Part shown: one piece after another, positions 1 through 7,074 of the stretch
Layout of the letters: every line of letters starts with the position of its first letter
Position numbering within the stretch: position 1 is the stretch's first letter
Source of the DNA: Bacillota bacterium
GTDB taxonomy: Bacteria; Bacillota; Clostridia; Peptostreptococcales; Anaerovoracaceae
DNA length: 15,784 bases
Reading direction: 5' to 3'
Assembly: GCA_017549385.1 (NCBI GenBank)
Contig: JAFYUX010000127.1
Location: 1-15,784, forward strand
Translations under genes and position numbers: made by a program
The notes under the pieces: generated by a model
Databases searched by the model: none
What the model was told of the DNA's origin: nothing
What the model saw: only the letters and a program-made list of their open reading frames with translations

Positions 1-2
1 CG

Positions 3-2018
3 GTAGTAGTTCTTGAAAATATCTTTAGACGAAACAAGATGGGCTTAAATGCTCATGATGCTGCCATCGAGGGCAGTAAAGAAGTAGGCCTTGCAGTAGC
101 AGCGTCTACGCTGACATCTGTAGTTGTATATCTTCCTATCGCCCTTTCCGGAGGCATGGTAGGTATGCTCTTTAGAGACTTCTCATTCACTATTGTTGCG
201 GCTCTGGGATGTTCGCTCCTGGTTTCTCTCACGGTAGTTCCGATGCTGGCATCAAATCTCCTGGACAATACTATTTCAGAAGATTACATCAGACTGGGCA
301 AGAGATTCTACAGATTCAGACTGGTTGTAAAGTTTACTAAATTTATCGAGGATATGACTGGTACGTACAGACGCGCTATTAAAAAGTGTCTGGCCAACCG
401 TGCAAAGGTTATCATCGTGTTCCTGCTGGTATTTGCTCTGTCAGGTTCATTATTACTGGTTTTAGGTTCAGAACTTATTCCTGCAATGGACGAAGGTGGA
501 TTTACTGTAACTGTAGAAATGCCACATGGTACTTCTCTTGCAGAGCATGATGCATACATGGCTCAGATTGAGGAATATCTCATCCAGCAGCCGGAGGTAG
601 AACATATTTCTATGACGGTAGGTGAGGCTTCATCACTGCTGAGCAGTTCAAACGTAATCACTGCAAATCTGGTTCCATCCAGCAAGAGATCAAAGAGCAC
701 AGAAGAGGTTATGAGAGACACTAAACGTCACTTCAAGGATCTTGCAGGTGCAGAGATTACATATGCAATCACTGACTCTCTTGGTATGACAGCACTTGCA
801 GGTGCGGATCTCACTATCAATGTTTATGGTGATGATGCACGTATCGTTGCAAATGATGCTACAGAACTCTACAAACAGCTTCAGACTCTGGACTGCATCT
901 CTGACATAGAAACAGATGTTGCAGAAGGTTCTCCAGAAGTACGAGTAAAGATAAACCGTTCAACAGCTGCTTACTATGGTCTCACTACTTACCAGGTGGC
1001 ATCAGAGCTCTCAAGTGCCATCTCAGGTACGACTTATAGCAGACTAAATGTTGACGGCGAGACTATTGACATCGAGCTTTCGCTCTCTGACAAGTACACT
1101 CAGTCAGTAGAAGACATGAAGGCTATCCTTATAAACACACCTATAGGAATGAAGGTTCCTGTAGGCCAGATTGCGTCATTTGAGTTCGCAAACTCACCGG
1201 TTTCCATCAACAAGTCAAACCAGGAAATTGTGAGCAAGATCGACCTTACCTTCAAGGACAGCGTATCTATAAACAAGGGAACATCTCAGGCGACAGCTAT
1301 CGCTGACAAGTTTGTATTCTCTGACGGTGTAAGATACGAAACAGGCGGTATGAAAGAACAGATGACAGATTACTTCCAGGATCTCGTTCTGGCTCTGGTA
1401 GTTTCTATCGCTCTGGTATTTATTGTAATGGCGGCTCAGTTCGAGTCTGTGGCACTTCCATTTATGGTAATGTTCTCCATTCCGTTTGCCATGTCTGGTG
1501 CATTCCTGGCACTCTTCCTGACGGGACAAAAACTGTCTATTATCGCCATGATCGGCTTTATCATGCTGGTAGGTATTGTAGTAAACAACGCCATCCTTCT
1601 TGTCGAGTTTATCTCTCAAAATAAAGAAGAAATGGGTCGTGACGATGCCATCACAGAAGCAGGTGCTGTACGTATGAGACCAATCCTCATGACAACAGTA
1701 ACTACTATCGTAGGTATGATTCCAATGGCTCTCGGTATCGGTGAAGCTACAGAAATGATGATTCCGATGGCTGTATCAGTTATCGGTGGTCTTATCGCTT
1801 CTACTGCAACATCACTCTTTATCGTTCCTGTAATGTACTCAGTAATCGACGACTGGGAAATCGCAAGAGCACAGAGAAACGCAGCAAAGAAAAAGCTCAA
1901 CCTCTACAGAGAAACATTATGGCTTGCCAAGGAGGCTGAAGAACGTGAAGAAAGAATCAAACGCGCCGAAGAAAAGCGAAAAGAAAGAGAAGAAAGACAA
2001 AAGGCAAAGAATTCTTAA
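3..2018 (+). CDS. RND-family efflux transporter permease, 5'-truncated by the window edge
   Basis: This is the C-terminal two thirds of a proton-driven RND (AcrB/HAE1-like) export pump of the cytoplasmic membrane. The frame is open from base 3, reading VVVLENIFRR before the first in-frame ATG at 39, so the true start lies outside the window and the ATG at 39 is internal. The VVVLEN stretch is the end of TM4; the paired Asp residues that carry protons in AcrB would lie just upstream. Counting from base 39, hydrophobic segments are near residues 17-40, 50-72, 122-144, 449-470, 477-498, 500-523, 550-569 and 575-604, with an extracytoplasmic porter/docking region at about 145-448. GIVVNNAILLVEF in TM10 is typical of HAE1 pumps. 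The protein ends in a highly charged tail rich in Glu, Lys and Arg. An adaptor gene would be expected upstream. The substrate cannot be told. Confidence 0.93.
   Translation, partial: VVVLENIFRRNKMGLNAHDAAIEGSKEVGLAVAASTLTSVVVYLPIALSGGMVGMLFRDFSFTIVAALGCSLLVSLTVVPMLASNLLDNTISEDYIRLGKRFYRFRLVVKFTKFIEDMTGTYRRAIKKCLANRAKVIIVFLLVFALSGSLLLVLGSELIPAMDEGGFTVTVEMPHGTSLAEHDAYMAQIEEYLIQQPEVEHISMTVGEASSLLSSSNVITANLVPSSKRSKSTEEVMRDTKRHFKDLAGAEITYAITDSLGMTALAGADLTINVYGDDARIVANDATELYKQLQTLDCISDIETDVAEGSPEVRVKINRSTAAYYGLTTYQVASELSSAISGTTYSRLNVDGETIDIELSLSDKYTQSVEDMKAILINTPIGMKVPVGQIASFEFANSPVSINKSNQEIVSKIDLTFKDSVSINKGTSQATAIADKFVFSDGVRYETGGMKEQMTDYFQDLVLALVVSIALVFIVMAAQFESVALPFMVMFSIPFAMSGAFLALFLTGQKLSIIAMIGFIMLVGIVVNNAILLVEFISQNKEEMGRDDAITEAGAVRMRPILMTTVTTIVGMIPMALGIGEATEMMIPMAVSVIGGLIASTATSLFIVPVMYSVIDDWEIARAQRNAAKKKLNLYRETLWLAKEAEEREERIKRAEEKRKEREERQKAKNS
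1929..1935 (+). promoter_or_regulatory. Ribosome binding site of the tetR-type gene, inside the pump coding sequence
   Basis: AAGGAGG sits 9 bases before the GTG at 1945. It decides the start of the TetR-type gene and lies within codons of the upstream pump gene, which gives coupled translation. Confidence 0.75.
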
Positions 2019-2601
2019 CGCCGCAACTCAGCTTTTTTCACAGAATGGCTACGCCAATACGAGAATTATCGATATCGCCCATGCCGCAGAAGTGGCAAAA
2101 GGCACGGTATATGAATACTTCTCCAGCAAGGATGAGCTTGTGATTGAGTGGGTAAAAGAAATCGGCGAAGAGATTTCTAAAAATACTCAGGAAGCTATTG
2201 CAGGTGATTATACTGCCGAAGAAAAACTCCAGAGGTACTTTGATGTAAAGATAAAGACATTTGCGATTATCAACCCTCTTCTTAAGTTCGCTGTGGAAAA
2301 AGGCCACGAAGCTACAAAGGAAGAAAAGGTGAGTGTAATGGCAGTGCTTCTTGCTCTGGTAAACAGAGAGCGAGAAGTCCTTCACGAAATAATCGAAGAG
2401 GGTAAAAAAGATTCAGGTTTTAAAGAAGATATTGATGTGTCATCAGCAGCAGCTGTTGTTCTCAGCAATGTCATTACAATGTCGCTCTTCAGCAATCAGT
2501 CTGATGATGTGATTTCACAGCTTGGCATGATTATGCCGGGATTGGAAAAAATAACTCCAGAATCTATACAACACTTGATTATCAATGGCTTTAAAGGGTA
2601 A
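1945..2601 (+). CDS. TetR/AcrR-family transcriptional regulator, probable repressor of the RND pump
   Basis: A TetR-type DNA-binding protein of about 218 residues. A GTG at 1945 is the preferred start because AAGGAGG at 1929-1935 lies 9 bases upstream; an in-frame TTG at 1924 lacks a ribosome binding site. After a lysine/glutamate-rich leader of about 19 residues comes the TetR N-terminal domain (RILNAATQLFSQNGY, then IIDIAHAAEVAKGTVYEYFSSKDEL, residues about 22-65), whose helix-turn-helix is near 39-60. The remainder is a helical ligand-binding domain with no recognisable specificity. The gene begins inside the pump gene and overlaps its last 74 bases in another frame, so the two are co-transcribed and probably translationally coupled. 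By analogy with AcrR-like proteins it likely represses the pump operon until a drug or metabolite binds; the operator would lie outside the window. Confidence 0.92.
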   Translation: MKKESNAPKKSEKKEKKDKRQRILNAATQLFSQNGYANTRIIDIAHAAEVAKGTVYEYFSSKDELVIEWVKEIGEEISKNTQEAIAGDYTAEEKLQRYFDVKIKTFAIINPLLKFAVEKGHEATKEEKVSVMAVLLALVNREREVLHEIIEEGKKDSGFKEDIDVSSAAAVVLSNVITMSLFSNQSDDVISQLGMIMPGLEKITPESIQHLIINGFKG

Positions 2602-2640
2602 ACTGTATATTGTAAAGTTCATAAGGGTTAAAAATAGAGA

Positions 2641-2680
2641 GGCAGCGGTTGTTCGGTAGACCGTTGCCTTTCACTTTTTT
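2641..2680 (+). terminator. Rho-independent terminator of the RND-tetR operon
   Basis: GGCAGCGGT (2641-2649) pairs with ACCGTTGCC (2660-2668) in a 9-bp stem with one G-U pair and a 10-base loop. It is followed by TTTCACTTTTTT. It lies 39 bases after the TetR stop codon. Confidence 0.85.
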
Positions 2681-2705
2681 GATGAAGAACTTTAGTTTCG
2701 GCGGT

Positions 2706-2711
2706 TATAAT
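2706..2711 (+). promoter_or_regulatory. Possible distal -10 box for the helicase gene
   Basis: A perfect TATAAT stands soon after the terminator, but no good -35 box lies 16-18 bases upstream and there is no TG extension. If used, it would give a helicase leader of about 195 bases. It may be a chance hexamer. Confidence 0.25.
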
Positions 2712-2803
2712 ATTCGGGTTTCCGTGAGGAATCGGGAGCTAAGTGTATGGGATAATAAACAATTTATATACAATTTTGCGGTATGAATTCCTGATAAATA
2801 AGG

Positions 2804-2809
2804 TATAAT
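2804..2809 (+). promoter_or_regulatory. -10 box of the helicase promoter
   Basis: TATAAT sits in an AT-rich stretch about 104 bases before the preferred helicase ATG, predicting a start of transcription near 2816. The -35 region is poor, which suggests a weak or activator-dependent promoter. The gene-free stretch 2602-2912 therefore holds a terminator, one or two promoters and a leader of about 97 bases; I see no small gene in it. Confidence 0.5.
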
Positions 2810-2816
2810 GAAAAGT

Positions 2817-2835
2817 GCTGTGCCTGTTGGCCAGC
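2817..2835 (+). other. Stem-loop at the predicted 5' end of the helicase mRNA
   Basis: GCTG-T-GCC (2817-2824) pairs with GGCCAGC (2829-2835), a 7-bp stem with one bulged T and a TGTT loop. It starts about one base after the predicted transcription start. A GCAG/CTGC pairing at 2857-2860 and 2884-2887 may form a second, GC-rich leader element. Confidence 0.4.
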
Positions 2836-2912
2836 GTGTCGTATAAATGGAAATGTGCAGTGAGCGCCGCGGGAGCGTGAGGGCTGCATGTAGCGAAAGG
2901 ATTAATTTAATA

Positions 2913-4862
2913 ATGGAATTTTTACAGAACGAAGATATTATCGAAAACGATAATGTTGAAAACGAAAACACTGAAAATGTCGTAACATTTGAAGAACTCG
3001 GCATTTCACCTGAAATCCTCAGAGGTCTTGGAGACATGGGATTTACAGCAGCTACTCCTATTCAGAGCCAGGCTATTCCTGTAGTTATGCAGGGTGGCGA
3101 CGTAATCGGTCAGGCTCAGACTGGTACAGGTAAGACTTGTGCTTACGGTATTCCTGCCATCGAAATGTGTGACAGAGAAGCAAGATCAGCTCAGGTGCTG
3201 GTATTATGCCCTACTAGAGAACTTGCTATCCAGGTTGCAGACGAACTCAAGAAAGTTTCAAAATATACTCAGGGCGTGCGTATCATGGCTATCTATGGCG
3301 GCCAGCACATCGAAACTCAGATTTCTGCCCTCAGAAAAAAACCACAGATTATCATCGGTACACCAGGTCGTATCATGGACCATCTCCGCAGAAGAACTCT
3401 CAAGTTCGAAGAGCTCAAGATGGTTGTTCTCGACGAAGCAGACGAAATGCTCAACATGGGCTTCAGAGAAGATATCGACACGATTTTAGAAGACGTTCCA
3501 GAAGAAAAGCAGATGATGCTCTTCTCAGCTACTATGTCTCCAGAAATCATGGCTATTACAAAGAAGTACCTTAAGGAACCTGCTCACGTTAAGATTGCCC
3601 GCAAGGAGCTCACAGTGGAACTCATCGATCAGTATTTTATCGAAGTTCGCGAAGCATCAAAGTTAGAACTCCTCTGCAGACTTATCGACGTAAACAACGT
3701 AAATCTCGGCCTCGTATTCTGTAACACAAAGCGTAGAGTAGATGACGTTACAGCAAGACTTCAGGACAGAGGTTACGCTGCTGACGCTCTCCACGGCGAC
3801 ATGAAGCAGAACGAACGTGACAGAGTTATGAACAAATTCCGTCACGGCATTACTCAGATTCTCGTTGCTACTGACGTTGCCGCAAGAGGTATCGACGTAA
3901 GTGGTGTAGAAGCCGTATTCAACTACGACATTCCAGAAGATCCAGAACAGTATGTTCACCGTATCGGTCGTACAGGCAGAGCAGGTAACACTGGTAAATC
4001 ATATTCATTTGTATTTGGTCGCGACATGTATAAGCTCAGAGAAATCATGCGTTATACAAAGTCTCAGATCACAAGAGCAATGCCTCCTGCAATCGACGAA
4101 GTAGAAGCTGTTCGTACGACAGCTGCCGCTGACAAGGTTAAGCAGATGGCTATGGCAAACGAAGGCGAAAAGTACCTTTCTGTTATCGACCGCATCATCA
4201 GCGAAGCAGAAAAAGAAGGCACTTTCGTAACTGCAAATGATGTTGCAGCAGCACTCTTCAGACTTGCATTTATCGAGTTAGAAGAAAAAGACTACGAACG
4301 TATGGACTTTGATGACGAAGAATTCCAGTACTCAAAGCTTGATATGGTAAGACTCTTTATCAATGCCGGCAGACTTGACGGTCTTAAAGAAGCTCATATC
4401 GTAAAGGGTATTGCATCAAGAACTACTCTCTCAGGCAAGATGATCGGTTCTATCGAAATGCACAAAAACTTCTCATTTGTAGATGTTCCTAGACCATACG
4501 TAGAAGAAGTAATGGAAGCTATGGTGGGCTTTGCTCACGGTGGCAGAGGTATTTCTTTCGAAGTTGCTGAAAAGAAAAAGCGTAGCGGCAGCAAGGGTAA
4601 CACTGCAAAGCGCAAGGAAAAGAGAAAGGCTCCTGACAAGCACTCTGACAGAAAGGGCGCAAGAAAGGAAAACAAGCCAGAAGTTGAAGGCGATTTTAGC
4701 GGTGGCTATGTGGTAAAAAGAGCTGAAGAAGGCGGCAAGAGCGGTTCAGGCCGTAAGGGTGGCAGATCATCAGAAGGTTCAGGTCGCAGAGACAGCCGTA
4801 AGGGCGGTCGTCGTGATAACAGAAAAGACCACAAGGGCAGCAGACGCAAGGGCAGAAGATAA
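2913..4862 (+). CDS. DEAD-box ATP-dependent RNA helicase with DbpA-like RNA-binding domain (DeaD/CshA type)
   Basis: A 649-residue RNA helicase that uses ATP to unwind or remodel RNA, by family most likely acting in ribosome assembly, mRNA decay or cold adaptation. The start at 2913 has AAAGGA at 2896-2901; an in-frame ATG at 2847 has no ribosome binding site. From 2913 the motifs run in order: Q motif (TPIQSQ), AQTGTGKT 68-75, PTRELA 100-105, GTPGR, DEAD 174-177, SAT 205-207, ATDVAARGID and HRIGRTGRAG 349-358. A C-terminal domain from about residue 479 (VRLFINAGRLDG, then IVKGIASRTTLSGKMIGSIEMH) matches the DbpA RRM-like RNA-binding domain. It is followed by about 80 residues of Lys/Arg/Gly/Ser-rich disordered tail. 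A short acidic leader (residues 1-22) precedes the core. It appears to be a single-gene transcript. Confidence 0.96.
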   Translation: MEFLQNEDIIENDNVENENTENVVTFEELGISPEILRGLGDMGFTAATPIQSQAIPVVMQGGDVIGQAQTGTGKTCAYGIPAIEMCDREARSAQVLVLCPTRELAIQVADELKKVSKYTQGVRIMAIYGGQHIETQISALRKKPQIIIGTPGRIMDHLRRRTLKFEELKMVVLDEADEMLNMGFREDIDTILEDVPEEKQMMLFSATMSPEIMAITKKYLKEPAHVKIARKELTVELIDQYFIEVREASKLELLCRLIDVNNVNLGLVFCNTKRRVDDVTARLQDRGYAADALHGDMKQNERDRVMNKFRHGITQILVATDVAARGIDVSGVEAVFNYDIPEDPEQYVHRIGRTGRAGNTGKSYSFVFGRDMYKLREIMRYTKSQITRAMPPAIDEVEAVRTTAAADKVKQMAMANEGEKYLSVIDRIISEAEKEGTFVTANDVAAALFRLAFIELEEKDYERMDFDDEEFQYSKLDMVRLFINAGRLDGLKEAHIVKGIASRTTLSGKMIGSIEMHKNFSFVDVPRPYVEEVMEAMVGFAHGGRGISFEVAEKKKRSGSKGNTAKRKEKRKAPDKHSDRKGARKENKPEVEGDFSGGYVVKRAEEGGKSGSGRKGGRSSEGSGRRDSRKGGRRDNRKDHKGSRRKGRR

Positions 4863-4874
4863 TATATCGACTGT

Positions 4875-4889
4875 GATTGCGGAGCAATC
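4875..4889 (+). other. Small hairpin just after the helicase stop codon
   Basis: GATTGC-GGA-GCAATC is a 6-bp stem with a 3-base loop, 12 bases after the stop. It has no T-tract of its own and precedes the true terminator at 4913-4952. Confidence 0.45.
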
Positions 4890-4912
4890 GAAAAAGATAA
4901 TAACGGACATTC

Positions 4913-4952
4913 AAAAACTCCTTTCGTATTTATATACGGAGGGAGTTTTTTC
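4913..4952 (+). terminator. Rho-independent terminator of the helicase gene
   Basis: A long inverted repeat pairs 4913-4929 with 4934-4950 (about 17 bp including G-U and A-T pairs) around a 4-base loop. The right arm ends in TTTTT and runs into TTCTAT. The A-tract/T-tract symmetry means it could also work on the minus strand, but no minus-strand gene needs it. Confidence 0.88.
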
Positions 4953-4965
4953 TATATAAATGTAG

Positions 4966-4994
4966 TTTACAAGAAATTGTTTTAGCGGTATAAT
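4966..4994 (+). promoter_or_regulatory. Strong sigma-A-type promoter of the acn-icd-gntR operon
   Basis: TTTACA (4966-4971) and TATAAT (4989-4994) are separated by exactly 17 bases. The predicted start is near 5001, giving a leader of about 106 bases. This is the best two-box promoter in the window. Confidence 0.8.
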
Positions 4995-5004
4995 TGTATA
5001 CAAT
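4993..5004. promoter_or_regulatory. Candidate GntR-family operator at the aconitase promoter
   Basis: ATTGTATACAAT is a perfect 12-bp palindrome with the GT...AC core seen in many FCD-type GntR operators. It overlaps the last two bases of the -10 box and the predicted start site, where a bound protein would block RNA polymerase. Further inverted repeats overlap it: ACAATAC (5000-5006) with GTATTGT (5015-5021), and ATTGTC (5017-5022) with GACAAT (5035-5040). The cognate regulator is plausibly the GntR-family gene at 8233. Confidence 0.6.
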
Positions 5005-5054
5005 ACGGTAAAATGTATTGTCGTATTTATAAAAGACAATCTCGGGAATTTAAC

Positions 5055-5075
5055 TGTCTGTTTGTTATGCAGACA
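5055..5075 (+). other. Inverted repeat in the aconitase leader
   Basis: TGTCTG and CAGACA are separated by 9 bases and lie 16 bases before the ribosome binding site. It could be a leader hairpin or a second operator; nothing further decides this. Confidence 0.35.
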
Positions 5076-5106
5076 TGGAAATAGAAAATTTAAAGGAGAT
5101 ACTACA

Positions 5107-7023
5107 ATGGGAAAAACATTAGCTTATAAGATTCTCGAACAGCACCTCGTTGAAGGTCAGCTTATTCCTGGCGAAGAAGTAAAGATCAAGATCGATCAGA
5201 CTCTCACTCAGGACTCTACAGGTACAATGGTATATCTCCAGCTGGAAGCTATGGATGTTGATCAGATCCAGACAGAACTTTCAGTTGCGTACATAGATCA
5301 CAACACACTTCAGACTGGTTATGAAAACCCTGATGACCACGAGTTTATCAAGAGCGTTGCAAAAAGACACGGCGTTCTCTTCTCAAAGCCTGGTAACGGT
5401 ATCTGTCACCAGCTCCATATCGAAAACTTCGGTATCCCTGGTAAGACTCTCCTCGGTTCTGACTCACACACTCCAACAGGTGGCGGTATCGGTATGATCG
5501 CTATCGGTGCAGGTGGTCTCGACGTAGCTATGGCTATGGCAAAGGGTACATACAGCCTCATCACTCCAAAAGTAATCAACGTAAAACTCACAGGCAAGCT
5601 CAGACCTTGGGTTTCTGCAAAGGATATCATTCTCTACGTTCTCCAGCAGCTCACTGTAAAGGGCGGCGTTGGCAAGATTGTTGAGTACACTGGCGAAGGC
5701 GTAAAGACGTTATCAGTAACTGACCGTGCTACTATCACAAACATGGGTGCAGAACTGGGTGCTACAACTTCTGTATTCCCATCTGACGAAAATACAAAGG
5801 CATTTATGGAATCTCAGGGAAGAGGCGCTGACTTCGTAGCTCTCGCTGCTGACGAAGACGCTGTTTACGACGAAATCCTCGAAGTAAACCTCTCTGAACT
5901 GGAACCTCTCGCTGCAAAGCCACACAGCCCTGACAATGTTGATTCTGTTGAAAACATCGGCAAGATCAAGATCGACCAGGTTGCTATCGGCAGCTGCACA
6001 AACTCTTCTTACACTGACCTTATGAAGGTTGCTCAGATTCTTAAGGGCAAAAAGGTTCACGAAGATGTCAGCCTTGTAATCTCTCCAGGTTCAAGCAAGA
6101 TTCTCACTCAGCTGGCTAAAAATGGTGCTCTTGCAGATATGATCAGCGCTGGTGCCCGTATCATCGAAAATGCTTGCGGTCCATGTATCGGTATGGGTCA
6201 GTCACCAAAGTCTGAAGGCGTTTCTCTCAGAACATTCAACAGAAACTTCAAGGGCAGATCTGGCACAAAAAATGCTGATATCTATCTCGTAAGCCCAGAA
6301 ACAGCTGCTATTTCAGCTATCGAAGGCGTACTCACAACAGGTATGGGTACTGATCTCGCAGAGATCGAAATGGTTGATTTCGGCTTCAACGACAACTTTA
6401 TCGTGTATCCGAAGGATTCCACAAAGGACAACACTCCAGTTTCTATGGGTCCAAATATCAAGCCATTCCCGCTTAATGTTGCACTCAAGGATGACCTTGC
6501 TGCTAAGGTGGTTCTCCATGTTGGCGACAATATCACTACAGACGATATCATGCCATCAGATTCAAGAATTCTCCCTTACAGATCAAACGTTCCTCATCTT
6601 TCAAACTACTGCTTCGAAAACATCGACAAGGAATTCCCTCAGAGATGTAAAGAGGCTGGCAACGGTGTAATCGTAGGCGGCGAAAACTACGGTCAGGGCT
6701 CTTCAAGAGAACACGCGGCTCTCGTTCCGCTCTACCTCGGCGTAAGATTTGTTATGGCAAAATCATTTGCTCGTATTCACCGTTCAAACCTCATCAACAG
6801 CGGTATCATCCCTATGGTATTTGCTGATGCGGCTGACTACGACAAGATCAGCTTAGGCGATGATCTCGTTATCGAAAATGCAGAAGCTCAGATCTCTGGC
6901 GACGAAGTAATCATAAAGAACGCTACTACAGGCGCAACATACAAGATGATTCCAAACCTCTCTGATCTCGAAAAGAAGATGATCATGGCAGGCGGCAAGA
7001 TCAACATGATCAAAGGCGAATAA
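5107..7023 (+). CDS. acn: Aconitate hydratase (aconitase), Aquifex type
   Basis: A 638-residue cytosolic [4Fe-4S] enzyme that interconverts citrate and isocitrate through cis-aconitate. The ATG at 5107 has AAAGGAG at 5092-5098 with 8 bases between; upstream in-frame starts lack a site. The substrate loop GSDSHTPTGGG surrounds His121. The three cluster cysteines are Cys297 (GSCTNSS), Cys357 and Cys360 (NACGPCIGMG). The C-terminal swivelling domain shows MPSDSRILPYRSN and GGENYGQGSSREHAA followed by KSFARIHRSNLINSGIIP. The length, shorter than the roughly 900 residues of AcnA, and the single-chain arrangement fit the short Aquifex-type family rather than split LeuC/LeuD. It heads an operon with isocitrate dehydrogenase 51 bases downstream, which argues for a citrate rather than an isopropylmalate or homocitrate substrate. 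Confidence 0.95.
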   Translation: MGKTLAYKILEQHLVEGQLIPGEEVKIKIDQTLTQDSTGTMVYLQLEAMDVDQIQTELSVAYIDHNTLQTGYENPDDHEFIKSVAKRHGVLFSKPGNGICHQLHIENFGIPGKTLLGSDSHTPTGGGIGMIAIGAGGLDVAMAMAKGTYSLITPKVINVKLTGKLRPWVSAKDIILYVLQQLTVKGGVGKIVEYTGEGVKTLSVTDRATITNMGAELGATTSVFPSDENTKAFMESQGRGADFVALAADEDAVYDEILEVNLSELEPLAAKPHSPDNVDSVENIGKIKIDQVAIGSCTNSSYTDLMKVAQILKGKKVHEDVSLVISPGSSKILTQLAKNGALADMISAGARIIENACGPCIGMGQSPKSEGVSLRTFNRNFKGRSGTKNADIYLVSPETAAISAIEGVLTTGMGTDLAEIEMVDFGFNDNFIVYPKDSTKDNTPVSMGPNIKPFPLNVALKDDLAAKVVLHVGDNITTDDIMPSDSRILPYRSNVPHLSNYCFENIDKEFPQRCKEAGNGVIVGGENYGQGSSREHAALVPLYLGVRFVMAKSFARIHRSNLINSGIIPMVFADAADYDKISLGDDLVIENAEAQISGDEVIIKNATTGATYKMIPNLSDLEKKMIMAGGKINMIKGE

Positions 7024-7044
7024 TCAAAAAAGAAAGCTACCAGC

Positions 7045-7059
7045 GATGCCTCCGGCATC
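7045..7059 (+). other. Intercistronic hairpin between acn and icd
   Basis: GATGCC-TCC-GGCATC is a 6-bp perfect stem ending two bases before the icd ribosome binding site (AGGAG, 7063-7067). It has no T-tract, so it is not a terminator; it may set mRNA stability or icd translation. Confidence 0.5.
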
Positions 7060-7074
7060 AAGAGGAGAAAAGAT

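Noticed and set aside
1924..1944. TTG start for the TetR-type gene
   Set aside because: The ribosome binding site lies after the TTG and fits the GTG at 1945.
2847..2912. Upstream in-frame ATG for the helicase (22 more residues)
   Set aside because: No ribosome binding site precedes it, whereas AAAGGA precedes 2913; the extra residues fall in the GC-rich leader.
5062..5106. Upstream in-frame start for aconitase (15 more residues)
   Set aside because: AAAGGAG is correctly placed for the ATG at 5107, and family members begin there.
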